From the NCBI RefSeq assembly GCF_008632125.1, contig NZ_VWRN01000030.1:62001-126000 (forward strand): a stretch of DNA of 64,000 nucleotides, written 5' to 3'. This DNA comes from Cupriavidus cauae (GTDB lineage Bacteria > Pseudomonadota > Gammaproteobacteria > Burkholderiales > Burkholderiaceae). Shown in pieces: positions 1-8,257 of this stretch; positions within the stretch are counted from its first letter, which is position 1; every line of letters starts with the position of its first letter. Under the pieces are notes generated by a model. The model worked only from the letters and a program-made list of their open reading frames with translations, did not search any database and had not been told where the DNA came from. The position numbers were made by a program, and so were the translations under genes.

Positions 1-474
1 CTGCGCCACCAGATTGCCCACCGCATTGAGCTGCGCGCTGTATTGGCCCGGCACGCCGTCGACCTGGACCTGCTCGACGGTCGGGTTGTCGAGCAGCACG
101 GCACGCTTGACGGGGTCGTAGCGCAAGCCGCTGTTCAGGGCCAGCGTGCCATTGACCGGCGGCGCCGGCAGCAGGCTGTTGGTCAGTTGCGCGTCGACCT
201 GCGTGGTGATCCGGTTGCCCACCGCATCGAGCGTCAGCCGCGGCCGGGTCAGCCGGACGTCGAGCACCTGGGCATAGCGCAGCGTCGCCGGAAAGCGGCC
301 TTCGACGGCGCGCTGCAGCTCCTGCCTGGTGAAGGTGTATTCGCCGGTCCAGATGTTGTAGCCGGCAAGGGCCGCGCCGGACAGGACGCCAAGGCCCAGT
401 GCCGCGGCGGCGGCCGTGGCCGCCAAGGGTCGCCGGATGCCCCGGCGGCGGCCATGCGAAGAGATCGAAGACAT
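1..474 (-). CDS. DUF1439-like exported/lipoprotein-type protein (3' part outside the window)
   Basis: The frame stays open from an ATG at 474 down to base 1 (158 codons), so the C-terminus lies outside the window. The N-terminus has an Arg-rich stretch followed by an Ala/Leu/Gly-rich hydrophobic segment (about residues 17-37), as in a signal peptide or signal anchor. The mature part starts with YNIWTGEYTFTRQEL and continues with alternating hydrophobic residues typical of the lipid-binding-like DUF1439 fold (YceB type): a 'roots as pores-and-sheets' pattern with repeated short beta strands such as RLTLDAVGNRITTQVDAQL. No clear lipobox Cys is visible. Function is unknown; DUF1439 proteins are generally envelope proteins. 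slyX lies upstream in the same orientation, about 80 bases away. Confidence 0.6.
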   Translation of the reverse strand, partial: MSSISSHGRRRGIRRPLAATAAAAALGLGVLSGAALAGYNIWTGEYTFTRQELQRAVEGRFPATLRYAQVLDVRLTRPRLTLDAVGNRITTQVDAQLTNSLLPAPPVNGTLALNSGLRYDPVKRAVLLDNPTVEQVQVDGVPGQYSAQLNAVGNLVAQ

Positions 475-556
475 GCGCGATGCTGGAGTGGTCACCTCGG
501 TCAGACCCGGGCGGCGTCCCGGCGTTCCACCATCGGCAAATCAGCGCCGTGGGCGC

Positions 557-757
557 TCAGTAGTGCGGCGGGATTTCCTGCACCGATCCGTCGGCGGCGG
601 TGCCGGTGGCCGCGGGCAGCTGCTGGTAGAGCGCCTGCATCTGCTCCTGCAGCAATTCGATCTGCCGCTGCTGCCTGGCGACGGTCAGGTTCAGCGTTTC
701 CAGCAGGTCTTCCTGGAAGGCCAGCTTGACCTCCAACTCGGTGATTCGCGATTCCAT
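557..757 (-). CDS. slyX: SlyX family protein
   Basis: A 66-residue protein consisting mainly of one coiled coil (ESRITELEVKLAFQEDLLE, then NLTVARQQRQIELLQEQM) with a C-terminal tail ending in PPHY. This is the SlyX signature, and the length is usual for the family. The ATG at 757 is preceded by GGAGG at a 5-6 base spacing; an in-frame TTG at 769 would add MEDL but has no ribosome site, so I prefer 757. SlyX is a small cytosolic protein of unknown biochemical role. Its gene sits next to the DUF1439-like gene, same strand. Confidence 0.9.
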   Translation of the reverse strand: MESRITELEVKLAFQEDLLETLNLTVARQQRQIELLQEQMQALYQQLPAATGTAADGSVQEIPPHY

Positions 758-1450
758 GAGGTCCTCCAATGCCAGATGTCAGACATGCGCGCAGGCATGT
801 GCCCGCGGGGCGCGCATTGTACCGGACCGGCGCACCGGTCCGGGGGCAAGCGCGGGCGGGTTGTCAGCACATCATAGAGCGTGTACGCTAGCGCGAGTCG
901 TGCCGCGGACGGCATTCGATGTTCATCGACGGTTCGTCGATTGATAGTCGATTGATAGTCGATCCTACCCGCCGCCGGCGCACCGGCCGTCCCATGACGG
1001 TCGTGTGACGGTTTTCCACCCCCTTCGGTTCCATTTGGGTTCCATGACGCCTGTACGCCGCGCTTCCTCGATTGCAGATCCGGTCTTTCTGGCCGGTGGC
1101 ACGCGCGCGTCGGCACCTCCCCCTGTTTCTCCTGTCTGGTCGCCGCCGGCCGCTGTCGGGTCGCCGCCCGCTGCGGTCGTGGCTGGCGTAGCACCGCCGC
1201 GCGCTGTCGTGGCCGGTGTTGCACCGCCGCCGCGCGCCGTCGTCGCAGCGGTAGCCCCGCCGCCCGCGGCCGTCCTCGGCTGATCTCAGCCGACCCCCAG
1301 TCTTCCGTCTGACCGTGCGCGCCCGGCGCGCGCGAACGCCTTTGCTGCCTGCTCGATGCCGCGCATCTCGACGATGCCCGGCTCGCATTCGCCGCCGGCG
1401 TTCGCCCACGGTCGACCGAAGCCCGTCACACCCAATGACAGGTGAAACCG
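758..1450. other. 693-base gene-poor stretch with short tandem repeats
   Basis: No convincing gene between slyX and the DMT exporter. It contains direct repeats of GTCGATTGATA (936-946, 947-957, then a partial copy at 958-968) and a degenerate tandem repeat of about 30-33 bases at roughly 1160-1275. The latter reads in the plus frame as AVVAGVAPP-type units. A 92-codon frame (1005-1283) crosses it, but it has no recognisable domain and starts in ordinary noncoding-looking sequence. The promoters of the exporter (plus) and slyX (minus) should lie here; I could not define them. Confidence 0.5.
1130..1280. repeat. Degenerate tandem repeat, about 30-33 bases per unit
   Basis: Three to four imperfect copies of a unit running roughly GTCGTGGCTGGCGTAGCACC to GCCGCC. 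All unit lengths are multiples of three, so the plus frame reads Ala-Val-Val-Ala-Gly-Val-Ala-Pro-Pro repeats. It may be a relic of a coding low-complexity tract or a noncoding minisatellite. Confidence 0.6.
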
Positions 1451-2506
1451 ATGAACTTCCAAAGATTCGCGCATGCGGCGCGATCGACCTTGTCCCTGCT
1501 GTCCTTGTCCCTGCTGTCCTTGTCGGCGCTGTCGTCGGCGCTCTCGTCCCGACTGAGCTCGTCCCGACCGAGCTTGTCGCGGCTGACCTCGTCGCGGCTG
1601 ACCTCGTCCCGGCCCTCCTCCTCCCGACCGTCGCTGCGCTCGCGCGTCAGGCTGCCCGATGCCTGGGCCGCCCACGGCTCCACCGCGCTGTTCGTGCTGC
1701 TGTGGAGCAGCGGCGCGATCGTCGCCAAATGGGGCCTGGCCTATGCCTCGGCCTTTGCCTTCCTGACGCTGCGCTTCGTGCTGGCCTTCGGCGTGCTGCT
1801 GGCGATCGCCGCATGGCGGCGCCGCTGGCTGCCCGAGCCCGGGCAGCGCGCGCGGGTCGCGATGGTCGGGCTGCTGCTGACCGGCTGCTATTCGATCTGC
1901 TATCTGCTGGCGCTGGACCGCGGCGTCACGCCCGGCATGCTCGCCACGCTGCTCGGCGGCCAACCCATCCTGACGCTGCTGCTGACCGAGCGCCGCTTCT
2001 CGCCGCTGCGGCTGGTCGGGCTGATGCTGGCGCTGGCGGGGCTGGTGATGGTGGTCTACCAGGGCATCGGCATCGCCGGCACGCCCGTGGCCGGCATGCT
2101 CTATGCGCTGACCGCGCTGGCCACGATGACGGCCGGCACCATCGTGCAGAAAGGCATCCGGCAGGCGCCGATCGACGTGATGCCGTTGCAATACGGCATC
2201 GCGCTGCTGATGTGCCTGGCGCTGCTGCCGTTCGAGCCGATCCACGTCTCGCTGACGCCCGCGCTGCTGCTGCCGCTCGGCTGGATGGCGCTGGTGATCT
2301 CGATCGGCGCGACGCTGCTGCTGTACCGGATGATCCAGGGCGGCAATCTGGTCAATGTGACCAGCCTGTTCTACCTGGTGCCGGCCGGCACCGCGGTGCT
2401 CGACTATCTGATCCTGGGCAACCGGCTGGCGCCGCTGGCGCTGGGCGGCATGGTCACGATCCTGCTCGGGCTGGCGCTGGTGTTTCGCAACAGGCCGGGG
2501 GGCTGA
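1451..2506 (+). CDS. EamA/DMT-superfamily exporter with a repeat-expanded N-terminus
   Basis: A 351-residue inner-membrane protein. From about residue 75 it has the ten hydrophobic helices of the drug/metabolite transporter superfamily, with two EamA repeats: ALFVLLWSSGAIVAKWGLAY opens the first, and ALTALATMTAGTIVQKG the second. Likely role: efflux or uptake of a small metabolite; the substrate cannot be read. The unusual part is residues about 15-70, almost wholly Ser/Leu/Arg/Pro. They are encoded by a degenerate tandem repeat (CTGTCCTTGTCC, CTGACCTCGTCGCGG types), absent from normal family members. The ATG at 1451 is the best start because no ATG follows the repeat before the first helix; the true start could be a non-ATG codon near 1650. 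Confidence 0.82.
   Translation: MNFQRFAHAARSTLSLLSLSLLSLSALSSALSSRLSSSRPSLSRLTSSRLTSSRPSSSRPSLRSRVRLPDAWAAHGSTALFVLLWSSGAIVAKWGLAYASAFAFLTLRFVLAFGVLLAIAAWRRRWLPEPGQRARVAMVGLLLTGCYSICYLLALDRGVTPGMLATLLGGQPILTLLLTERRFSPLRLVGLMLALAGLVMVVYQGIGIAGTPVAGMLYALTALATMTAGTIVQKGIRQAPIDVMPLQYGIALLMCLALLPFEPIHVSLTPALLLPLGWMALVISIGATLLLYRMIQGGNLVNVTSLFYLVPAGTAVLDYLILGNRLAPLALGGMVTILLGLALVFRNRPGG
1485..1645. repeat. Degenerate 6/12/15-base tandem repeats at the 5' end of the DMT gene
   Basis: Successive related units (TGTCCCTGCTGTCCTTG, then CGTCGCGGCTGACCT twice, then CGTCCCGACCGAG types) form one continuous Ser/Leu/Arg-coding tract ahead of the first membrane helix. The frame is kept throughout because unit lengths are multiples of three. 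Confidence 0.75.
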
Positions 2507-2519
2507 TTCGTGCCCTGCG

Positions 2520-2665
2520 CCGTCTCCGTCGCCGTCTGAACGACGCCTGCATGACCTCTGAACGATGTCTGAACGGCGCTTGAACGCCGTCCCAACTGGC
2601 ACCCAAGACGCCGTCCCAGCGCCGTCCCAGCGCCGTCCCCAGCGCCGGCTCAGGGCGGGGGGCGG
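2520..2665. repeat. Degenerate repeats downstream of the DMT exporter
   Basis: About 15 bases after the exporter stop there are three copies of TCTGAACG (in GTCTGAACGACG, CTCTGAACGATG, GTCTGAACGGCG), then three close copies of GCGCCGTCCCA. The region lies between convergent genes. I see no good hairpin with a T-run. Confidence 0.6.
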
Positions 2666-2694
2666 CACGGCTCAGCGCGGTGACCGGCGCCGGC

Positions 2695-3078
2695 TTACGG
2701 CGGCGGCCGGCGCCGGCGCGACAGCACGGCGCCGAGCACCACGCCGATGAGGAGGGCGATCACGATCCATAGCCATGACGCCGCTGTCGGCGGCACGGTG
2801 GCCGGTGTCCCAGGCGCACCGGGGGCGCCCGGGGCGGCGGTGGGCGTCACGCCGGCCATCGTCGCGGTCAGCGCCTGCCAGTCGGCCTTCGTTATCTGCG
2901 TCATGCGGGCCGCATCGGGCAGCCCGAACACGCAGATCTCGCCGCCGGGCAGCTGGCAGAAGCGCTCGGCCGGACAGCTTTTCAGTATCTGTGGAGTCTC
3001 TCCCGTGCCGCAGCGCGCGCCGGCGCTGCGCAACACCTGCAAGGTGACGTCCGGATGCTTGGTCAGTTGTTCCGGCAT
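2695..3078 (-). CDS. Small tail-anchored membrane protein of unknown function
   Basis: 127 residues. The first ~65 form a soluble, Cys-containing domain (RSAGARCGTGETPQILKSC, then ERFCQLPGGEICVFGL), i.e. four or five cysteines that could form disulfides or bind metal. A Pro/Gly/Ala/Thr linker (about 80-98) follows, then one hydrophobic helix (WLWIVIALLIGVVLGAVL) ending in Arg residues. That order suggests a C-terminally anchored inner-membrane protein. I recognise it only as a type of hypothetical protein common in Burkholderiaceae. It lies 58 bases downstream of the deaminase gene on the same strand, so it may share its transcript. Confidence 0.75.
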   Translation of the reverse strand: MPEQLTKHPDVTLQVLRSAGARCGTGETPQILKSCPAERFCQLPGGEICVFGLPDAARMTQITKADWQALTATMAGVTPTAAPGAPGAPGTPATVPPTAASWLWIVIALLIGVVLGAVLSRRRRPPP

Positions 3079-3136
3079 GGTGCCTCCCGCCGACTACGGT
3101 GACAAACAGTCGCAAGCGCGAGGCCCCTGCCCCGCC

Positions 3137-3673
3137 TTACTTCCAGAACCCAGTATGGGAGCGCGCGGCCTCCTCTTCCAGCATCGGTCCGTGCACCTCG
3201 ATATGGCGCTGCCCCCGCACGAACACCTCGCGGCATGGCAGCGAGAAGGTCGGATTCTCCGGATGGTCGCCGGTCAGCCCCAACAGCGTGTGCTCCGACA
3301 GCGCATAGACCACGCGGCCGATATTGCACCAGTAGATCGCGCCGGCGCACATGCAGCAGGGCTCGGCGCTGGTGTACAGCGTGCAGCGGGCCAGTTGTTC
3401 GGGGCTCAGGCGCCTGGCGGCCAGCGCCGCCGCGGCCAGCTCCGCATGCTGGGTCGGGTCGCCCTGCGGCGGCATCGAGTTGTTGCCCGCCGAGGCGACG
3501 ATATTGCCGTGCTCGTCCGCCACGATGGCCGCGAAGGGATGGCGGCCGTTCTGCTTCGATTCCTCGGCCAGCGCGATCGATTGGCGCAGCAGCCGGAGAT
3601 CGAGCTCGGTCAGCTTGTCCGTGGTGATGTGGCTGTGGATGTGGGTCTGGGTCTGGGTGTCGATGGCTGGCAT
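3137..3673 (-). CDS. Nucleoside/nucleobase deaminase, cytidine-deaminase fold (guanine-deaminase-like)
   Basis: 178 residues with the zinc-site motifs of the CDA superfamily: HAEL (His ligand plus catalytic Glu) and PCCMC in TSAEPCCMCAGAIYW (two Cys ligands). The SAEPCxMCxGA form and the C-terminal ending (RSHTGFWK) fit the guanine deaminase/tRNA-adenosine deaminase branch. Adjacency to an NCS2 permease favours a free purine or pyrimidine as substrate, not tRNA. I chose the ATG at 3673 because AGGAG lies 8 bases ahead; a longer frame to 3748 lacks this. The N-terminus is His/Thr/Gln-rich (TQTQTHIHSH), encoded by a GT-rich mini-repeat. Expected to be a soluble cytosolic enzyme. Confidence 0.85.
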   Translation of the reverse strand: MPAIDTQTQTHIHSHITTDKLTELDLRLLRQSIALAEESKQNGRHPFAAIVADEHGNIVASAGNNSMPPQGDPTQHAELAAAALAARRLSPEQLARCTLYTSAEPCCMCAGAIYWCNIGRVVYALSEHTLLGLTGDHPENPTFSLPCREVFVRGQRHIEVHGPMLEEEAARSHTGFWK

Positions 3674-3744
3674 CGGACGATTCTCCTGCGAAGTGGGCGC
3701 CCTGGTGGCGCGATGCGATGGCGGCCGGCATGGCCGCGTTGGGA

Positions 3745-5169
3745 TCAAGGCTGGGTGGTGGCGACGGCGTCGGCATGCTCGCTGTCGAGTGCCGCCGCTT
3801 GCGAAGTCCCGCGATTGAGCAGCAGGTTCAGCAGCACGGCCGTGATCGCCCCGAGGAAGATGCCACTGTCGAGCACCAACTTCAGCGGCCCTTCGACGCG
3901 CTCGAACAGCGCCGGCAGCGACATCGGCAGCACGCCCACGCTGACGGACACCGCGACAATGATCGCGTTGCGCGTACCGTCGAACCTCACGCGCGACAGC
4001 TCCTGGATGCCGGCCACCGTCGTCATGCCGAACATCACGATCGCGCAGCCGCCCAGCACCGGCCGCGGTACCGAAGCAATCAGCGCGCCAAGCTTGGGGA
4101 ACAGGCCCATCAGCACCATGATGGCGCCCGCTGATGCCACCACATAGCGGCTCTTGACGTTGGAAAGCGCGATCAGCCCCGTGTTCTGCGTGAAGGCGTT
4201 ATAGGGAAAGCTGTTGAAGACGCCGCCCAGCATGGTCGACATCCCATCGGCGCGGAAGGCATCGCCCAGCGTGCGCTGGGTCGAGGGACGGCCGACGATG
4301 GTGCCGATCGCCAGCACATTGCCGGTGGTCTCGGCCATGATCACGAGCATCGCCAGCAGCATCACCAGCGTCGGCATCGGGGCGAACGACGGGGCGCCGA
4401 ACGCGAACGGCGGACTGATTTCGAACCAGGCGGCGCGCCCGACCGCGTCGAAGCTGGTCATGCCGCAGGCCATGGCGATCGCGGTGCCCGCCAGCAGGCC
4501 GATCAGCACCGACAGATTGCCGATCAAGCCGGAGAAGCGCGCGTAGACGAACAGCGTGATGGCGATCGTCGCCAGGCCGAGCAGCAGGTTCGGCGTCGCG
4601 CCGAAGTCCGGCGCGGCCGGATTGCCGCCGCCCAGCCAGATCGCCGCCGCAGGCATCAGCGTGACACCGATGATCACGATCAGGCTGCCGATTACCACCG
4701 GCGGAAACCAGCGCAGCAGCCGACTGAACAGCGGCGCAATCGCGATGGTCAGCGCGCCGGCCGCGATCACCGCGCCGAACACGTGGCTGAGCCCATATTG
4801 CTGGCCGATCAGGATCATCGGCGCGATCGCGATAAAGGAACAACCCTGGATCAGCGGCAGGCGCGCGCCAAAGCGCCAGAAGCCCAGCGTCTGGATCAGT
4901 GTCGCGATGCCCGAGGTCAGCAGATTGGCGTTGATTAGCGTGACCATCTGCTGCTGGGTCAGGCCGAGCGCGCTGCCGAGGATCAAAGGCACCGCGACGG
5001 CGCCCGCGTACATCACCAGCACGTGCTGCAGGCCGAAGCTGGCCAGCTGGCGCAATGGCAATCGTTGATCGACCGGGTGGACGGCCGGCTCCTTGGCCGG
5101 GTGCGCGGCGGGGTGCGCGGCCGCGTTCTGCTGCATGGGGTCCGAGTGCGCCTGCTGCTGCGAATTCAT
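3745..5169 (-). CDS. NCS2-family nucleobase (purine/uracil/urate) permease
   Basis: 474 residues with about 12-14 hydrophobic helices, and the NCS2 signature QNTGLIALSNVKSRYVV around residues 325-341. The preceding helix carries MAETTGN with the conserved acidic residue. NCS2 carriers move xanthine, uracil or urate with protons into the cytosol. The deaminase just downstream (72-base gap) suggests purine salvage or catabolism. The start at 5169 has GGAGGAG upstream. The first ~35 residues are unusual: Gln/His/Ala/Pro-rich repeats (AAHPAAHPAKEP), not part of the fold and encoded by repetitive DNA. Confidence 0.88.
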   Translation of the reverse strand: MNSQQQAHSDPMQQNAAAHPAAHPAKEPAVHPVDQRLPLRQLASFGLQHVLVMYAGAVAVPLILGSALGLTQQQMVTLINANLLTSGIATLIQTLGFWRFGARLPLIQGCSFIAIAPMILIGQQYGLSHVFGAVIAAGALTIAIAPLFSRLLRWFPPVVIGSLIVIIGVTLMPAAAIWLGGGNPAAPDFGATPNLLLGLATIAITLFVYARFSGLIGNLSVLIGLLAGTAIAMACGMTSFDAVGRAAWFEISPPFAFGAPSFAPMPTLVMLLAMLVIMAETTGNVLAIGTIVGRPSTQRTLGDAFRADGMSTMLGGVFNSFPYNAFTQNTGLIALSNVKSRYVVASAGAIMVLMGLFPKLGALIASVPRPVLGGCAIVMFGMTTVAGIQELSRVRFDGTRNAIIVAVSVSVGVLPMSLPALFERVEGPLKLVLDSGIFLGAITAVLLNLLLNRGTSQAAALDSEHADAVATTQP

Positions 5170-5320
5170 CGTGGTCTCCTCCGTCTGGTCTGTGGTCCCG
5201 CGCTTTTTGCGCCGGCCGGATCGGTGCGCCATAATCCGGCGGGTTTGCGCGGCGGGCCAAATCGGCAGCCATCGATTTTTTTGATAGGCAGTTTTCTGAC
5301 AGGCAGGAGTCCAGGCCGCG
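5170..5320. promoter_or_regulatory. Divergent control region between permease and LysR genes
   Basis: The 151 bases between divergent start codons must hold both promoters and, by LysR precedent, the regulator's binding site. A locally AT-rich block at about 5270-5292 (ATCGATTTTTTTGATAGG) has the partial symmetry ATCGA-N-TTTTTGAT and is the best candidate. No T-N11-A box was pinned down. Confidence 0.45.
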
Positions 5321-6235
5321 ATGCGCTATTCGCTCGATCAGCTGGAAATGTTCACCCTGGTGGCCAGCACCGGCTCGTTCTCGGCCGCCGCCCGGCAGCT
5401 GCGCAAGACGCAGTCCGCGGTCAGCACCGCGATCGCCAATCTGGAGGCCGACCTCGGCCTGGTACTGTTCGAACGCGGCGGCAAGGCATCGACGCTGACA
5501 CCGGCCGGAGAGAAGCTGCGCAACGAAGCCGAACTGGTGCTGGAGCGCTGCCTGCAGCTGGAGGCGCATGCCAACGAGCTGGGCGAACGCGTCGAACCGG
5601 CGCTGACGCTGGCGATCGAGGTCCCCTACTCGACCTTGATGCCGCCGCTACGGGACTTCGCCGAACGCTTCCCGCATGTCGACCTGCAGATTCGCCATCC
5701 GCTGCATGGCGATGTGGCGGAACTGCTCGCGAGGGGCGAAGCGGACCTTGGCATCGCGTTCTCGCAGCCGGCGTACCCGCGCGATCTGGGCTTCGCGCAG
5801 ATGGGCAAGCTGATCCTGTCGCACGTCGCGCACCGCGACCATCCTCTTTCGAAGCTGAAGCGCGTCGACTTCGCCGACCTGCGCGCGCACCGGCGCCTCG
5901 TGTTCAGCGGCCACAACCACAAGCTGCCCAGCAGCGAATACCTCGACGCGACGCGCTGCTGGCAGGCGGAAAGCTACGCGGCGCTGCTCGAGCTGGCGCG
6001 CACTGGTTTGGGCTGGACCACGCTGCCGCGGCAACTGATCCTGTCCGAACTGGCGTCAGGTGAATTGGTGGAACTGCCGCTGACCGCCTATCCGTACACC
6101 GACTGGCTGGTCGGCGTGGATCTGATCTGGGCCAAGGCGCACGTACTGGGCAAGGCCGGGCTGTGGCTGAAGCGCCGGCTTGGCGAGCACAAGGTGTTCG
6201 AGGTGGATCGGGAGGGGAAGAGGACGACGTTGTAG
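5321..6235 (+). CDS. LysR-family transcriptional regulator
   Basis: 304 residues. The N-terminal winged helix-turn-helix (residues 1-60) contains the LysR pattern SFSAAARQLRKTQSAVSTAI and LGLVLFERG; the periplasmic-binding-protein-like effector domain covers about 90-295. It is divergent from the permease/deaminase genes with a 151-base intergenic region (5170-5320), the classic arrangement for a LysR protein controlling the neighbouring operon. The likely co-inducer is a nucleobase or its product (inference). A GGCAGGAG-like ribosome site precedes the ATG. Confidence 0.88.
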   Translation: MRYSLDQLEMFTLVASTGSFSAAARQLRKTQSAVSTAIANLEADLGLVLFERGGKASTLTPAGEKLRNEAELVLERCLQLEAHANELGERVEPALTLAIEVPYSTLMPPLRDFAERFPHVDLQIRHPLHGDVAELLARGEADLGIAFSQPAYPRDLGFAQMGKLILSHVAHRDHPLSKLKRVDFADLRAHRRLVFSGHNHKLPSSEYLDATRCWQAESYAALLELARTGLGWTTLPRQLILSELASGELVELPLTAYPYTDWLVGVDLIWAKAHVLGKAGLWLKRRLGEHKVFEVDREGKRTTL

Positions 6236-6242
6236 CGCAGTA

Positions 6243-7364
6243 TCACAGCGATGCAATCGCGCGGGCCAGCGCTTCCTCGGTACCCCAACGGCGCAGGAAC
6301 GCCAGTTCATCGTCCTTCGACAGCTTGCCTTTGGCGCGATAGACCATCGCCGTCATGACCGCCCCCGCCTGCACGGGCCTATCTTCCGGCTCGCCAACTC
6401 CAGAGTCGCTTTGCCACTCGTCCGGGAATCGTGGCCAGCGGCACGTTGCCTGGCTCAGCGTCTGATAGAAGGTCTCCATGACGCCGGGTCGCATTTCGAG
6501 CCTGTATTGTTCAGCGCTCGGCATTCCGCAGAAAGTCGTATAGACAGGGGGAAGGTGCCTCGGAATGGCGCGATACCCCTCTGGAGCGTTCTTCGGGATG
6601 TATTCGACCGTCGGCCCTTCTTCCATATAGAGGCGGATGTATTCCCACAGACCTGCGGTGTACTCGTATGAAGGCATGGTCGGCCCAACGAAGATCACGT
6701 CCTCGTCCTTCCCCGACATGTCGGCAGGATTGGCAGGCGGGTGATATAGCGCCAGTGCTTTCAGAATCTGTCGATCCTTAGGTGCCGTCCCCTCGGGCGC
6801 CAGCACCGCCAGCAGCCGGTCCCAGTCGTACACCCGGTTTCCACCGCAACAGCGGGGACGCAACACATAGACCTTGCGTGTTCTGCGATTGAAGCGGATG
6901 CGGCCTCGCGCGTAAGTGAAGAAAGCAGTGCGGCCCGCCATATGATGAAAGAAGATAAGCAAGAGTGCGGCCGCACCGATCGCCATTGGGAAGAACAACA
7001 GCCACCCTCCCCAAAACAGCGGCGCCATATCGGACTCATAGGGCAGCGAAGACAGGAACGGAACAATTGTCCCGAACAAGAGGGGGTGAACCGCCACGCT
7101 GTACCAGGCCCAGATAGCTGGCGGGCAGAATATCAATACCGTTGCTGCCCCCATCGCGTACTTCCATTGATATTCCCAGCCTGGATTGGTCAACTCCAGG
7201 TAGGTATCGTTCTGGGCGTACACGGAGTGATTTGGCAGAATCACCCCCTCCTGATCCAGGCTTTCCTTGACGCTCCACAAGCGCTGATCGTTGAGGCCGA
7301 GGCGTTCCCTGCTTCGGGCGATGGAGCTTCGGCTGCGCCAGTAGTCGTACTCACGAGGGAACAT
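6243..7364 (-). CDS. DUF6708 membrane protein (T6SS cargo-associated)
   Basis: 373 residues. Two hydrophobic regions (about 80-105 and 125-150, the latter WGGWLLFFPMAIGAAALLL) precede a cytosolic part. Right after the second helix comes the recurring DUF6708 pattern: GRIRFNRRTRKVYVLRPR, then W-D and the LWEYIRLYMEEGP segment, which also appears in the paralogue at 8258-9193 (LRRYMDDGP). DUF6708 proteins are typically found as paralogous sets beside VgrG-linked toxins and are candidates for membrane-located immunity or accessory roles. It is the last gene of the vgrG1 cargo operon, 19 bases after the TonB_C gene. The ATG at 7364 is preferred over a longer frame to 7406 that would overlap the upstream stop. 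Confidence 0.72.
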   Translation of the reverse strand: MFPREYDYWRSRSSIARSRERLGLNDQRLWSVKESLDQEGVILPNHSVYAQNDTYLELTNPGWEYQWKYAMGAATVLIFCPPAIWAWYSVAVHPLLFGTIVPFLSSLPYESDMAPLFWGGWLLFFPMAIGAAALLLIFFHHMAGRTAFFTYARGRIRFNRRTRKVYVLRPRCCGGNRVYDWDRLLAVLAPEGTAPKDRQILKALALYHPPANPADMSGKDEDVIFVGPTMPSYEYTAGLWEYIRLYMEEGPTVEYIPKNAPEGYRAIPRHLPPVYTTFCGMPSAEQYRLEMRPGVMETFYQTLSQATCRWPRFPDEWQSDSGVGEPEDRPVQAGAVMTAMVYRAKGKLSKDDELAFLRRWGTEEALARAIASL

Positions 7365-7383
7365 CGTCGCAGCAACTCCTTGG

Positions 7384-8250
7384 TTACCCGCCGGCCCGCA
7401 CCACAAACGACTGCGTCGTCGTAAACGGCACCAAGGTCCCGCTACCCCGAGCCGAACAACGCATGCCGTTCATCGCCCGGCGCGCCGCGTTGTCGACCGG
7501 CTGAAAGCCCGACGGTTTTTCCACCGCGGTGCGGGCGACCGAGCCATCCTCGCCGATCCAAACGCGCACGGTCACCGAGACCGGCTTGTCGGGCAACTCG
7601 CTGACCAGGCTCAGGCGCGGCTGGGAGCAGCCGACATTGGGCGGTACCCCTTCCCGATAGTTGACCGGCGCGGACGCCGCGGGTCGCGGTGAGGCTTCTT
7701 CATTGCGGCAGATCGCCTGCTGTTCCTCGAACACTTTGCGCACCGCCTGCAGCGTCTTCGGTTGCGTGGCGGCGCCGGCGGACCACTTCGCCGCCAGCGG
7801 CGCCGGCAAGGCCTTGCCGACCGCCGCGGACTCCTCCGGCGTCAGCCGGAACACGAGATTGCCCGATGCCAGCCGCTCGGCACGCGCCTGCTGGATGCGC
7901 TTGCCTTCCGGGGTATCGAGGAAACGGGTCAGGGCCAGGAATTCCTCCTTGGAGAAATCCTCCGCCAGCGGATAGCCGATCCGGTTGGCGACCGTGCGCG
8001 GCTCCATCGCCGACAGGCAGGCGGCGCGTTGCGGCGGGACCTTGTCGCCTTGCTGCTTCAGCGTGCCTTTCGCGGCGGGGATCACTTCGGCGGTGGCGAC
8101 GGCTTCGGAGACGCGCTTGGCGGCCAGTTCCAGCGCCGCGTCGCGGCCTTCAGCTCTGCCATGGCCGCCTGCAATGAAGAACATGGCCAAGGACGGCATA
8201 AGAGCGGCCCACCACCTACGTCGACAGGACCCGAGCGAGATGCTGACCAT
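7384..8250 (-). CDS. Exported protein with TonB C-terminal-like domain
   Basis: 288 residues. A signal peptide is visible (RRRWW, then ALMPSLAMFFIAGG, cleaved near residue 35). The middle part has the Cys-containing, helical EDFSKEEFLALTRFLDTPEG stretch, similar in style to DUF2059 envelope proteins. The last ~80 residues read as a TonB_C domain: VSVTVRVWIGEDGSVARTAV, then NAARRAMNGMRC, and a terminal FTTTQSFVV strand. There is no N-terminal TonB anchor or Pro-rich spacer and no ExbB/ExbD nearby, so energy transduction is unlikely. A periplasmic binding or immunity role is my inference. The start at 8250 follows the preceding stop by 7 bases; a longer frame would overlap that gene by 70 bases. 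Confidence 0.7.
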   Translation of the reverse strand: MVSISLGSCRRRWWAALMPSLAMFFIAGGHGRAEGRDAALELAAKRVSEAVATAEVIPAAKGTLKQQGDKVPPQRAACLSAMEPRTVANRIGYPLAEDFSKEEFLALTRFLDTPEGKRIQQARAERLASGNLVFRLTPEESAAVGKALPAPLAAKWSAGAATQPKTLQAVRKVFEEQQAICRNEEASPRPAASAPVNYREGVPPNVGCSQPRLSLVSELPDKPVSVTVRVWIGEDGSVARTAVEKPSGFQPVDNAARRAMNGMRCSARGSGTLVPFTTTQSFVVRAGG

Positions 8251-8257
8251 AGAACGT

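Noticed and set aside
1005..1283. 92-residue Pro/Ala/Val repeat protein
   Set aside because: No ribosome site, no domain, first 30 residues look noncoding; kept as a repeat tract, not as a gene.
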